From assembly GCF_005519465.1 (NCBI RefSeq), contig NZ_CP027858.1:5815001-5879000 (forward strand): a DNA stretch of 64,000 nucleotides. The letters are read 5' to 3'. A program made the translations under genes and the position numbers. The stretch's first letter is position 1. Every line of letters starts with the position of its first letter. This DNA is from Streptomyces clavuligerus. GTDB taxonomy: Bacteria; Actinomycetota; Actinomycetes; Streptomycetales; Streptomycetaceae. The notes below the pieces were generated by a model that saw only the letters and a list, made by a program, of their open reading frames with translations, had not been told where the DNA came from and searched no databases. Of this stretch, positions 45,542 through 54,150 are shown piece by piece.

Positions 45542-46966
45542 TCAGCCCTTGCTGCCGCCGCCGGTCCCGTCCGGACCGCCCTCGGCGGACGGCCCGCTGT
45601 CGCTGTCGTAGGTGGAGGTGCCCGCGTCGAGCAGCGGCTCCTGCTGCTTCATATGGGCCGGGGCGAACGCCCGCAGGACGTGGTACCCGGTGATGACGAC
45701 GATCGTGCCGAGGGCGATCCCGCCCAGCTCGAAGCTGTCGCTGATCTTCAGGCTGACGCCGCCGACGCCGATGATGATGCCCGCGGCGGCCGGGACCAGG
45801 TTCAGCGGGTTGCGCAGGTCGACCTTGGCGTTGATCCAGATCTGCGCGCCGAGGAGGCCGATCATCCCGTAGAGGATCACCGTGATCCCGCCGAGGACAC
45901 CGCCGGGGATCGCGGCCACGATCGCGCCGAACTTGGGGCAGAGGCCGAAGAGCAGCGCGAAGCAGGCGGCGGCCCAGTAGGCGGCGGTCGAGTAGACACG
46001 GGTGGCCGCCATCACGCCGATGTTCTCGGAGTAGGTGGTGTTCGGCGGGCCGCCCACGGCCGTCGACAGCATGGACGCGGCGCCGTCGGCGGCGATCGCG
46101 GTGCCCAGCTTGTCGTCCAGCGGGTCGCCGGTCATCTCGCCGACGGCCTTCACATGGCCGGCGTTCTCCGCGATGAGCGCGATGACGACGGGGAGCGCGA
46201 CCAGGATCGCCGACCACTCGAAGCTGGGCGCGTGGAAGGACGGCAGCCCGATCCAGTCGGCCTTGGCGACACCGGAGAGGTCCAGCCGCCAGTGGTCGGT
46301 GACCTGGCCGCCGACCGGGGAGCTGATCTTGCCGAAGACCCGGTCCAGGACCCAGGAGAGCCCGTAGCCGAAGAGCAGTCCGAGGAAGATGGCGATACGG
46401 GAGAAGAAGCCCCGCAGACAGACCACGGCGAGCCCGGTGAACAGCATCACCGCGAGCGCCGTCCACTGGTCCTGCGGCCAGTAGGTACTGGCGGTGACCG
46501 GAGCCAGGTTGAAGCCGATGAGCATCACCACGGCGCCGGTCACGATCGGTGGCATGGCGGCGTGGATGATCCGGGCGCCGAAGCGCTGGACGGCCAGACC
46601 GGCGAGGAAGAGCGCGGCGCCGACGACGAAGACCGCGCCGGTGACGGTGGCGCTGTCGCCGCCGCCCGCCCGGATCGCGGCGGCGACACCGACGAACGAG
46701 AGGGAACAGCCCAGATAGCTGGGGACCCGGCCCCGGGTGGCCAGCAGGAAGATCATGGTGGCGAAGCCGGACATCATGATCGCGAGATTCGGGTCGAGCC
46801 CCATCAAAAGGGGCGCGACGAACGAGGCTCCGAACATGGCCACCACATGCTGGGCGCCGAGCCCCGCCGTCCGTGGCCACGACAGCCGCTCGTCGGGGCG
46901 TACGACGGCGCCGGGAGCGGGAGTCCGCCCGTCGCCGTGCAGAGTCCAGCGCACGCCGAGGTTCAC
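45542..46966 (-). CDS. Uracil/xanthine permease (NCS2 family)
   Basis: 474 residues from GTG 46966, about 13 hydrophobic segments. The NCS2 motif appears in LIAENAGHVKAVGEMTGDPLDD with the substrate-binding acidic residue, together with GGPPNTTYSENIGV. It imports a nucleobase with protons; the spectrum (uracil, xanthine or both) is not decided by sequence. AAGGAG lies seven bases before GTG 46966; the frame upstream to 47056 is a basic, repetitive artefact. Confidence 0.88.
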   Translation of the reverse strand: MNLGVRWTLHGDGRTPAPGAVVRPDERLSWPRTAGLGAQHVVAMFGASFVAPLLMGLDPNLAIMMSGFATMIFLLATRGRVPSYLGCSLSFVGVAAAIRAGGGDSATVTGAVFVVGAALFLAGLAVQRFGARIIHAAMPPIVTGAVVMLIGFNLAPVTASTYWPQDQWTALAVMLFTGLAVVCLRGFFSRIAIFLGLLFGYGLSWVLDRVFGKISSPVGGQVTDHWRLDLSGVAKADWIGLPSFHAPSFEWSAILVALPVVIALIAENAGHVKAVGEMTGDPLDDKLGTAIAADGAASMLSTAVGGPPNTTYSENIGVMAATRVYSTAAYWAAACFALLFGLCPKFGAIVAAIPGGVLGGITVILYGMIGLLGAQIWINAKVDLRNPLNLVPAAAGIIIGVGGVSLKISDSFELGGIALGTIVVITGYHVLRAFAPAHMKQQEPLLDAGTSTYDSDSGPSAEGGPDGTGGGSKG

Positions 46967-47187
46967 GGGCCGCTCCTTCGTCCTTCTTCCGGGGTTTCGC
47001 CTCCCGGGAGTTCTTCTCCGAGGAGTCCTTCGCCGGGGTTCGATCGATCGGCGCAATGGTAGTGCGACTTTCGGCCAACCGTTTCCCTTCGTGACCGTGC
47101 GGGCGGGTTGTCACCCCTTGGCGCGCCGCCCTAGGCTCGCACGGTCCGGTTCATGAATCTCGTTCATATACCTGATGGGAGTGTTCG

Positions 47188-48555
47188 ATGGCCGGAAATC
47201 TCTGGGGGAGGAGCTGGGGAACGGGGCTGACCGCCGCCGCAGCCGCCCTCGCCCTGCTGTTACCCGCCGCCTCCGCGCAGGCCGCCGGGCCGGTCGGCGG
47301 AGGCCGGACCACCGTGGCGCGCGTCGACCCGCGCGCGGACGGGGAGACGGCCCCGGCGGCCTGGAAGGCACGGGTCCCGAAGACGGTCGTCCTGGAGGGA
47401 AAGCGGCTCAAGGAGGCGCGGAAACGTTTGCTCCGCGGCGATCCGGAACTGGTCCGGGCCGCCCGTGAACTGATCGCCCGCGCCGACCGCCGACTCGGCG
47501 AGGGCCCCTGGACCGTCGTCGACAAACCGCGCCCCGCGCCCAGCGGCGATCCGCACGACTACCTCAGCCAGGCCCCGTACTGGTGGCCCACCAAGCCGAG
47601 GACCCCGGAGAACCCCTGGGGCTGCCCGTACGTCCAGCGCGACGGCGAGCGCAACCCCGAGGTCGACACCGGCACCGACCGCCCCGACATCGGCAGGGTG
47701 GTGGACTCGGTCACCACCCTCAGCCTCGCCTGGTACTACACGGGGCGGAAGCGGTACGCGGAGCACGCGGCCACGGTGCTGCGCACCTGGTTCGTCGACC
47801 CGGCCACCCGGATGAACCCGCACCTCGACCACGCGCAGTTCATCCCCTGCCGGTTCACCGGACGGGCGATCGGGATCATCGACTTCTCCCAGATGTACAC
47901 GACCGTCCTGGACGCCGTCGCGATCCTGGACACCGGGGCCCCGGGCTGGCGCGCCGCCGACCGCAAGGGGCTGCGCGCCTGGAACCGCGCCTTCCTGGAC
48001 TGGCTGCGCACCAGCCCCTTCGGCAAGGAGGAGGCGGCGGCGGCCAACAACCACGGCGTCTTCCACGATCTCCAGGTCGCCGCGCTCGCCGCCGCCACCG
48101 GGGACCGGGCACTGGCCCGGAACGTCGTCCGGGAGGCCCGCGCCAAGCGCATCGACCTCCAGATCGCGCCCGACGGGACCCAGCCGCAGGAGCTGCGCCG
48201 CACCCGGAGCTGGCACTACTCGACCTTCTCGCTCGTCGCGCACGTCCGGCTGGCGGCGCTCGGCAGACAGCTCGGCGTGGATCTGTGGGCCCACCGCGGG
48301 CCCCAGGGGCAGAGCCTCGCCCGGGCCGTCCACTATCTGCTGCCCGCCGCGACCGGCTCCGCCCGCTGGCCCCATCCCGAGCTGAATTTCCGCCGTTACG
48401 CCGCGGCCGATGTCGTCCGCGCGGCGGCGGACGCGGGCGACCGCCCGTCCCGCGCGGCCGTCCCCGCCCTCGAACCGCCCCCGGGCGGCGACCTCTGGCC
48501 GCTGCGCCCCGCCGCCGAACAGCTCGACTCGATCGCACCGTCCGGCACGGGCTGA
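47188..48555 (+). CDS. Secreted alginate lyase family protein with a TTA codon
   Basis: 455 residues. A signal peptide spans about 1-33 with hydrophobic core TAAAAALALLLPAASAQA. The mature part matches the alginate lyase (PL5-like, all-helical) domain: PYWWP, the AANNHGVFHDLQ block with the catalytic Asn/His, and a late HYSTFSLVAH. It should cleave uronate polysaccharides outside the cell by beta-elimination. Leu25 in the signal peptide is encoded by TTA (47260-47262). In Streptomyces that codon needs the bldA tRNA, which would delay expression until late growth. ATG 47188, with GGGAG upstream. Confidence 0.85.
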   Translation: MAGNLWGRSWGTGLTAAAAALALLLPAASAQAAGPVGGGRTTVARVDPRADGETAPAAWKARVPKTVVLEGKRLKEARKRLLRGDPELVRAARELIARADRRLGEGPWTVVDKPRPAPSGDPHDYLSQAPYWWPTKPRTPENPWGCPYVQRDGERNPEVDTGTDRPDIGRVVDSVTTLSLAWYYTGRKRYAEHAATVLRTWFVDPATRMNPHLDHAQFIPCRFTGRAIGIIDFSQMYTTVLDAVAILDTGAPGWRAADRKGLRAWNRAFLDWLRTSPFGKEEAAAANNHGVFHDLQVAALAAATGDRALARNVVREARAKRIDLQIAPDGTQPQELRRTRSWHYSTFSLVAHVRLAALGRQLGVDLWAHRGPQGQSLARAVHYLLPAATGSARWPHPELNFRRYAAADVVRAAADAGDRPSRAAVPALEPPPGGDLWPLRPAAEQLDSIAPSGTG

Positions 48556-48568
48556 GCCGCGGGCCCGG

Positions 48569-48608
48569 CACGGCGGACACCGGACCCCGCGGGCCGGTGT
48601 CCGCCGTG
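48569..48608 (+). terminator. Hairpin after the alginate lyase gene
   Basis: A perfect 15-bp stem, CACGGCGGACACCGG at 48569-48583 with 48594-48608, and a 10-base loop. Confidence 0.75.
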
Positions 48609-48609
48609 T

Positions 48610-49300
48610 CGGCCAGGGGCGGGGCGGGTTCGGTGGGGGCCGCGTCCGGCCGTGTCCGATGGCGGGGCTCCGCCGGGCTGTGTCCGCCCCTGCTCCCGGT
48701 CTGCTCCGCTGCCGTTCCCGCCCTGGGGACGGACGGTGCCGGGCGGGCGGTGCCGCAGGCCCCGGCGGGCCGCGTCCGGCCGTCCGGCCGTCCGGCCTTC
48801 GGCGAGACCTTCGACGGCCGTGTCCCGGTGGGGCCGCGCCTTTGCCCCGCTCCGGTGCTGTTCCGGCTCCGAGGGACGGTGTCCGGCGGCTGCGGGGCGG
48901 GTTTGCGCCGCGGGCCCCGGCGGCGGGCCGTGCCCCGCCGTGCGGTGTCCGACGGCCGTGTCCCGGTGGAGTCGTGTCCGTTCCGCTCCGGTGCTGTTCC
49001 GGTCCTGGGGGACGGGACGGTGCCCGGCGGGTACGGGGCGGGCCCGATGGGCTGTGTCCGGCGGTGCGGCCTCCGATGCCTGTGCTCCGGCGGGTGTTCG
49101 TCCCGCTCCCGGTTCCGTACCGGTCCTGTGGGACGTGTCCGGCGCGTGCGGAGCGGGTCGTGCCGCGTGTCCCGGCGGGCTGTGTCCGGCTGTGGGGTGT
49201 CCGGTGCCTGCGCTCCGGCGGGTGTCCGTCCCGCTCCCGTTCCGGTCTCGTACCGACCCTGTCGGATGGTGTACCGGCGGGGCCGGAGCAGGCTGAGCCG
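48610..49300. repeat. Degenerate tandem repeat field of about 130-bp period
   Basis: This convergent spacer has no credible gene. Diverged units recur: CGACGGCCGTGTCCCGGTGG at 48812-48831 and 48950-48969 (138 apart), GCTCCGGTGCTGTTCCGG twice, and GCTCCGGCGGGTGT at 49084 and 49212 (128 apart). I estimate four to five units. Open frames across it are repetitive and mutually shadowing, so I take it as noncoding or an eroded minisatellite. Confidence 0.6.
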
Positions 49301-49319
49301 CGCGCCCGGCGGGTGGCGG

Positions 49320-49353
49320 GGTACGGCCCGGCCGTTCACGGCCGGGCCGTACC
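49320..49353. terminator. Hairpin facing the MFS gene
   Basis: A perfect 15-bp stem, GGTACGGCCCGGCCG at 49320-49334 with 49339-49353, loop TTCA. It lies 167 bases past the MFS stop on the minus strand, and separates it from the repeat field. Confidence 0.65.
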
Positions 49354-49519
49354 TCCGTTCCGCTCTCGCCACTGCCGGACGGCGTCCGGTGTCCGGCAGC
49401 CCCCTCCGGTACGGGGGAGTGCCGTGCTCGCGGCGGTCCCCCGGGCGCGGGGCCGGTGGCCGTTGTGGTCCCCGGTCGGCCGGGGACCGGTGGAAGGTTT
49501 CGGCGGGCAGGCCCCGGGC

Positions 49520-50746
49520 TCAGGCTTTCGGCTCCGGGGCGCCCCGGGGCGCGGTCCGGTCGGCGGTGGGCGCCCCGGCCGGGCCGCCGCGGGCCGAGCG
49601 CAGCACACCCGCGCCCACGATCAGCCCGGCGGTCAGCGCGGTGACGAGACCGAACGAGAACACCATGCTCGTCAGGTCCGCGATCCCGCCGATCGCGGAG
49701 GGGGCGATCAACGAGGACGTGTAGGTGATGGTCGCGACGCCCGCGATGGCCTGCGCCGGGCGCGGGCCGCTGCGGGCCGCCGCGGCGAAGGCCAGCGGGA
49801 CGACCACCGCGACCCCGAGCCCGATGAGGCCGAAGCCCGTCAGCGCCATCGCCGGATGCGGGGCGAGCACCACCAGCAGACCGCCCGCCGTGGCCAGCAC
49901 CCCGCCGGTACGGACGGTGCGGACGGTGCCGAACCGGTCCACGACCCGGTCGCCCGCCAGCCGTGCCACCGCCATGGTCAGGGCGAACGCCGTCGTGGAC
50001 GCGGCGGCGAGCCCGTCCGACGTGCCCAGTTCGTCCCGCAGATAGATGGCCGACCAGTCCAGGCTCGCGCCCTCCGCGAAGACCGCGCAGAAGCCGACCG
50101 CGCCGATGATCACCGCCGACCTGGGCGGCAGCGCGAACCGCGGCGGCGGCTCCTCGTCGGCGGTGCCGCGCAGATCCAGCACCCCCCGGCAGGCGAGGAG
50201 CCCGGTCACGGTGAGGATCGCCACGGCCAGGGCGTGGTGCACGCGGGCGTCCGTCCCCAGATGCGCCGCGAGCGTCCCGCCCGCCGAACCGATCAGCGCG
50301 CCCACGCTCCACATGCCGTGCAGGCTGGACATGATCGAACGGCCGAGCCGGTTCTCGGTCTCGACGCCCGACGCGTTCATCGCCACGTCCGACATCCCGG
50401 AGGTCGCGCCGTAGACGAAGAGCGCCGCGCACAGCGTGAGCAGATCCGGCGCGAGCGAGGGCAGCAGCAGCGCCAGGGTCCACAGGGTGAGGAGCCCGCG
50501 CAGGGCGGTGCGCGCGCCGAACCGGTGGCTGAGCCAGCCCGCCAGCGGCATCGCCAGCGAGGCGCCGACCGCGGGGAAGGCCAGCGCGAGCCCGAGCTGT
50601 CCGGCGCTGACCCCCGTATGGTCCTGAATCCAGGGAATCCGGGTGGCGAAGCTCCCGGCGACCGCGCCGTGGGTACAGAAGATCATGGCCACGGCCCATC
50701 GCGCCCTGGTCAGTCGTCGCTGCCCGAAGGCTCCCTCGTACGCCAT
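49520..50746 (-). CDS. MFS transporter divergent from a ROK regulator
   Basis: 408 residues, 12 hydrophobic segments. The MFS loop motif appears as GWLSHRFGART after helix 2. It resembles the YbjJ-like branch of sugar/drug MFS carriers. The substrate is unknown; the divergent ROK regulator suggests a sugar or sugar derivative. Minus-strand ATG at 50746. The 120-base shared upstream region contains a perfect palindrome. Confidence 0.8.
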   Translation of the reverse strand: MAYEGAFGQRRLTRARWAVAMIFCTHGAVAGSFATRIPWIQDHTGVSAGQLGLALAFPAVGASLAMPLAGWLSHRFGARTALRGLLTLWTLALLLPSLAPDLLTLCAALFVYGATSGMSDVAMNASGVETENRLGRSIMSSLHGMWSVGALIGSAGGTLAAHLGTDARVHHALAVAILTVTGLLACRGVLDLRGTADEEPPPRFALPPRSAVIIGAVGFCAVFAEGASLDWSAIYLRDELGTSDGLAAASTTAFALTMAVARLAGDRVVDRFGTVRTVRTGGVLATAGGLLVVLAPHPAMALTGFGLIGLGVAVVVPLAFAAAARSGPRPAQAIAGVATITYTSSLIAPSAIGGIADLTSMVFSFGLVTALTAGLIVGAGVLRSARGGPAGAPTADRTAPRGAPEPKA

Positions 50747-50798
50747 ACAGCGTCCCTCCCTGTCGTCGTCGACCGGATGTCCCGTCGCTGGCCGCGTA

Positions 50799-50825
50799 AA
50801 CTATCAGGAACCTTGCCTGATAGTT
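50799..50825. promoter_or_regulatory. Palindromic operator between the MFS and ROK genes
   Basis: AACTATCAGG (50799-50808) and CCTGATAGTT (50816-50825) are perfect inverted repeats around AACCTTG. It lies 42 bases before the ROK ATG and 53 before the MFS ATG, in AT-rich DNA typical of ROK operators. Confidence 0.75.
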
Positions 50826-50866
50826 AATGTTTATCGGCGGGGCTGTCGATCTGAAAGGATCTCGGC

Positions 50867-52054
50867 ATGGCCGCATCCCCCAGCACCGCCCGGGTCATCA
50901 ATGACCGTCTCGCTCTGCAACTCCTCCAGAGCGAGGGGCCGTTGACGGCCGGAGAGCTGAAGGCCAAGACGGGACTGTCCCGGCCCACTGTCGCCGATCT
51001 GGTGGACCGGCTCCAGGAGTCGGGCCTGATCCAGGTGGTCGGAGAGGCGGGCGCCCAGCGGCGCGGCCCCAACGCCCGTGTGTACGGGATCGTCGCCGAC
51101 CGGGCCCACCTCGCCGCGCTGGACATACGGACCGAAGGGGTCTCCCTGGTCGTCGCGGACCTCCTCGGGGCCACGCTCGCCGAGGCGGCGCTGCCCATCG
51201 GGGACGACACCGGGACCGAACCGGCGGTGGAGCGGGCCGCCGCCCTGCTGGAGCGGACCGTGCGCGAGGCGGGCGCCTCCCGGCTGCACAGTGTCGGCGT
51301 CGGCGTGCCCGGACTGATCGACCCGGCCACCGGGGAGCTGCGGACCGCCCGGGGGCTGCCCGCCTGGCACCGCCGTCTGGTCACCGCGCTCCAGGAGCGG
51401 CTGCCCGCCCGGGTGGTCCTGGAGAACGAGACCAATCTCGCCGCCGTCGCCGAGCAGCGCGCCGGGGCCGCCCGCGACCGCGACAGCTTCGCGTTCCTCT
51501 GGCTGGGGCACGGCGTCGGCGCGGGCATCTTCCTCGACGGGCGGCTGCGCCGGGGGGCGTCGGGCGGCGCGGGCGAGATCGGCTTCCTGCCCCTGCCCGG
51601 CACCGGCGGGCTGCCCTCGGCCGTCGGCTGCGACGGCGGATTCCACTCCCTCGTGAGCGCGGGGGCGGTGCACCGGCTCGCGGAGGAGTACGGGGTCGGT
51701 CTCCCCGGAGCCGGGGCCCGCGCGGTGGACGGGCCGCCGGCCGCCGCGATCGTGGCCGGGGCGGTCGACGCGGGCGAGGACGCCTTCCTGGACGCCCTCG
51801 CCCACCGGATCTCCCTGGGGGCGGCGGCGGTGACCTCGGTCCTGGACCCCGGCTGTGTGGTCCTCGGCGGTGAGCTGGGGCTCGCGGGCGGGGCCGAGCT
51901 GGCGCGCCGGGTGGAGGTCCGTCTCGCCGGGCTCACCCCGCTGGCGACCCAGGTCCGCGCGGGCGAGCTGGGCGGCTCGGCGGTGCTGCGGGGCGCTCTG
52001 CTCACCGCCCGCGACCAGGCGCAGGACGACCTCTTCGCGGCTGCCACGCGCTGA
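50867..52054 (+). CDS. ROK-family transcriptional repressor
   Basis: 395 residues: a winged helix-turn-helix (GPLTAGELKAKTGLSRPTVADLVDRLQ, about 24-50), then a ROK sugar-binding domain with GVGVPGLIDP and LENETNLAAVAEQ. The zinc motif CxCGxxGC of many ROK repressors is missing: the matching place reads SAVGCDGGFHSL, with one cysteine. It probably represses itself and the divergent MFS gene through the palindrome. ATG 50867 with AAAGGA upstream. Confidence 0.85.
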   Translation: MAASPSTARVINDRLALQLLQSEGPLTAGELKAKTGLSRPTVADLVDRLQESGLIQVVGEAGAQRRGPNARVYGIVADRAHLAALDIRTEGVSLVVADLLGATLAEAALPIGDDTGTEPAVERAAALLERTVREAGASRLHSVGVGVPGLIDPATGELRTARGLPAWHRRLVTALQERLPARVVLENETNLAAVAEQRAGAARDRDSFAFLWLGHGVGAGIFLDGRLRRGASGGAGEIGFLPLPGTGGLPSAVGCDGGFHSLVSAGAVHRLAEEYGVGLPGAGARAVDGPPAAAIVAGAVDAGEDAFLDALAHRISLGAAAVTSVLDPGCVVLGGELGLAGGAELARRVEVRLAGLTPLATQVRAGELGGSAVLRGALLTARDQAQDDLFAAATR

Positions 52055-52531
52055 CCCCGCCCGCGGCTGCGCGCGCCACCCGCCGGTGTGCCGCTGTGGT
52101 CGGCGGGGCGCCTCTACCCCGTTCCGCGCGATCCGCACGTTCTGTACGGGTGAGATCCGGCCATGGTCGGCGGCTCCCGGGTGCGGGTCACCCCCGACGG
52201 CGCGCCCGCGGTGCACCGCTGCCGCCCATGCCGCTGGTGCGTGCCGGTGCGTGCAGTGCGTCGGCTGCCCGGTGGATTCGCGGCGCTGCGGTCCCCTCGG
52301 TCGGTGCGCGCGGCTGCCGCGAAGGCGGGATCTGCGAGGACTGCCGGGGGCGTGCGGCCGTTCGCGGGGCCCGCGTCGGCGGCTCGCGCGCCCGATGGCC
52401 GATCCGGTGCCCCCGATCCGGTGCCCCGGTCCGCGAACAGCCGCCGCTCGTGTGCGGGGGAGCGCCCGGCGACGGCAAGGGCCGGGACTCCGCCGCCGGG
52501 CGCCCGTCACCCCGCGCTGCGGAGTCCGGCG
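52055..52531. other. Spacer between the ROK gene and the rib locus
   Basis: About 480 bases with no gene I can support. Short Cys-rich frames (for example CRPCRWC) switch reading frame and look like chance or debris. A 13-base direct duplication GATCCGGTGCCCC occurs at 52401-52413 and 52415-52427. Confidence 0.5.
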
Positions 52532-52560
52532 AGCGTAAAAGGACTAGACCAACACGTCAA
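52532..52560 (-). promoter_or_regulatory. Orphan minus-strand promoter with DasR-like operator
   Basis: On the minus strand TTGACG (52555-52560) and TACGCT (52532-52537) are exactly 17 bases apart. The spacer contains TTGGTCTAGTCC, which matches the DasR core TGGTCTAGACCA at 10 of 12 positions. No gene follows on that strand before the ROK 3' end. Confidence 0.5.
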
Positions 52561-52616
52561 GAGCGTTGCGGGGCCCGGCGATCCGGGGCGATCCCCCGTT
52601 CGATCCCGGCGGTGCT

Positions 52617-52630
52617 GTGATCCAGGCCAC
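52617..52630. promoter_or_regulatory. Crp-like site
   Basis: GTGATCCAGGCCAC fits the Streptomyces Crp pattern GTG-N6-GNCAC. It lies about 60 bases upstream of the riboswitch, where it could affect rib transcription. A single motif match only. Confidence 0.3.
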
Positions 52631-52689
52631 AGCGGATCACTCCTATGGCCCACATCCGGCCGTGGCAGACTGGCCCTGTATCAGCAGCA

Positions 52690-52816
52690 GCGCACTCCGG
52701 GGTCGGTGCAATTCCGAACCGGCGGTTACAGTCCGCGACCCGTCCGCAGCCAGCGGCCGGTTGACCAGGTGAAATTCCTGGACCGACGGTGAAAGTCCGG
52801 ATGGGAGGCAGTGCGC
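52690..52816 (+). ncRNA. FMN riboswitch (RFN element)
   Basis: The conserved blocks are in order: GGGTCGGTGCAATTCCGAAC, CGGCGGTTACAGTCCGCGAC, GGTTGACCAGGTGAAATTCC, and GACGGTGAAAGTCCGGATGGGAGG. The closing stem P1 is GCGCACT (52690-52696) with AGTGCGC (52810-52816). It binds FMN and lowers expression of the downstream riboflavin genes. A 167-base region separates it from the ribD start; it contains hairpins at 52860-52879 and 52931-52947. Confidence 0.95.
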
Positions 52817-52859
52817 GGCGGGCGGCCCTTTCGCGGTACGCCGGCCGTTGGCGGCGGCT

Positions 52860-52879
52860 GGTCACCCACTTTGGTGACC
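52860..52879 (+). promoter_or_regulatory. Hairpin in the riboswitch expression platform
   Basis: GGTCACC-CACTTT-GGTGACC is a perfect 7-bp hairpin 43 bases after P1. A second, CTGTCG-TCGAT-CGACAG, is at 52931-52947, about 27 bases before the AGGAGG of ribD. Which of them switches is not decidable by eye. Confidence 0.5.
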
Positions 52880-52983
52880 GGTGTGCCCGACGGCTCCGGC
52901 GTTCCCGTGTCTCCGGCGTCTCCCGCTGTTCTGTCGTCGATCGACAGCCCCGGAGTCCGTGCCCGAACAGGCAGGAGGACCCG

Positions 52984-54150
52984 GTGGCCACCGCAGCCGA
53001 CATCGCCGCCATGCGGCGGGCGATCGAGCTCGCCGCCCGCGGACTCGGCTCCACCAGCCCCAATCCGGTCGTCGGATGCGTCATCACGGACGCCTCCGGA
53101 GAGATCGCCGGAACGGGGTACCACGAGCGCGCGGGCGGACCGCACGCCGAGGTGCACGCCCTGCGTGCCGCGGGGACGCGGGCCCGGGGCGGCACCGCGT
53201 ACGTCACCCTCGAACCCTGCGACCACACCGGCCGCACCGGCCCCTGCTCCCAGGCCCTCCTCGCCGCCGGGATCACCCGGGTCGTCCACGCCGTCGCCGA
53301 CCCGAACCCCCAGGCGTCCGGCGGTGCCGGAACCCTGCGCGCCGCCGGGGTCCGGGTCGAGTGCGGGCTGCTCGGCCCCGAGGCCGAGGCGGTCAACGCC
53401 GCCTGGCTCACCTCCGTACGCCTCGGCCGCCCCCAGGTCGTCTGGAAGTACGCGGCGACCCTCGACGGACGGATCGCCGCAGAGGACCGCAGCAGCCGCT
53501 GGATCACCTCCCCCGAGGCCCGCGCCGACGTCCACCGGCTGCGCGCCGGGGCCGACGCCGTCGTCATCGGCTCCGGCACCCTGCGGACGGACGACCCCCA
53601 GCTCGCCGTCCGGGGCATCGAGGGCGCCGTCCAGCCCCTGCGGGTCGTCCTCGACTCCCGGGCCACGGTCACACCCGCGGCCCGCGTCCTCGACGACGCC
53701 GCGCCGACCCTGATCGCCGTGGGCGAGGGCGCCGACACCGGCCATCTGCCCGGCGTCGACACCGTCGTCCTCCCGGCGGCCCCCGGCCCGGGGCGCGGCC
53801 TCGACCTCCACGCCCTGCTGGCCGAGTTGTCCGCCCGCGGCGTCCGTTCCGTCCTGCTCGAAGGCGGACCCACCCTCGCGGGCGCCTTCGTCGCCGCGCG
53901 CGCCGTCGACAAGGTCATCGGCTATCTCGCCCCCGCGCTGCTCGGCGCGGGCCCCGCCGCCCTCGGCGGCGCCGGAATCTCCACGATCGGCGAGGCGTTG
54001 CGGCTCGACCTGACGGAGTCCGTCCGCATCGGCCCCGATCTGCGCATCACCGCGGTACCCGCGTCCGTGCCCGCAGCCGCAGCCGGTCCCGTGTCCGTAC
54101 CCGTGTCCACCCCCGTATCCGCAGCCGCACCCGCACCCGAGGAGAGCTGA
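52984..54150 (+). CDS. ribD: Riboflavin deaminase/reductase RibD
   Basis: 388 residues from GTG 52984. The deaminase half (1-145) has the zinc motif HAEVHAL and PCDHTGRTGPC; the reductase half (about 150-365) has WKYAATLDGRIA and SVLLEGGPTLAG. It converts the GTP cyclohydrolase product to 5-amino-6-ribitylamino-uracil phosphate. Upstream in-frame codons belong to the riboswitch leader; CAGGAGGAC is before the GTG. The last 25 residues are an Ala/Pro/Val tail. ribE starts directly after the stop. Confidence 0.95.
   Translation: MATAADIAAMRRAIELAARGLGSTSPNPVVGCVITDASGEIAGTGYHERAGGPHAEVHALRAAGTRARGGTAYVTLEPCDHTGRTGPCSQALLAAGITRVVHAVADPNPQASGGAGTLRAAGVRVECGLLGPEAEAVNAAWLTSVRLGRPQVVWKYAATLDGRIAAEDRSSRWITSPEARADVHRLRAGADAVVIGSGTLRTDDPQLAVRGIEGAVQPLRVVLDSRATVTPAARVLDDAAPTLIAVGEGADTGHLPGVDTVVLPAAPGPGRGLDLHALLAELSARGVRSVLLEGGPTLAGAFVAARAVDKVIGYLAPALLGAGPAALGGAGISTIGEALRLDLTESVRIGPDLRITAVPASVPAAAAGPVSVPVSTPVSAAAPAPEES

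Noticed and set aside
46967..47056. Extended N-terminus of the uracil permease
   Set aside because: The extra 30 residues are arginine/proline repeats, and a good SD lies just before GTG 46966.
48652..49296. Long Cys/Pro/Arg-rich open frames over the convergent spacer, on both strands
   Set aside because: They overlap each other in several frames, follow the 130-bp repeat, have no ribosome-binding site or domain, and arise from the lack of stop codons in very GC-rich DNA.
52163..52560. Cys-rich protein (CRPCRWC, CREGGICEDC) in the spacer before the rib locus
   Set aside because: The cysteine motifs lie in different frames, there is no ribosome-binding site, and codon pattern does not hold in any one frame.
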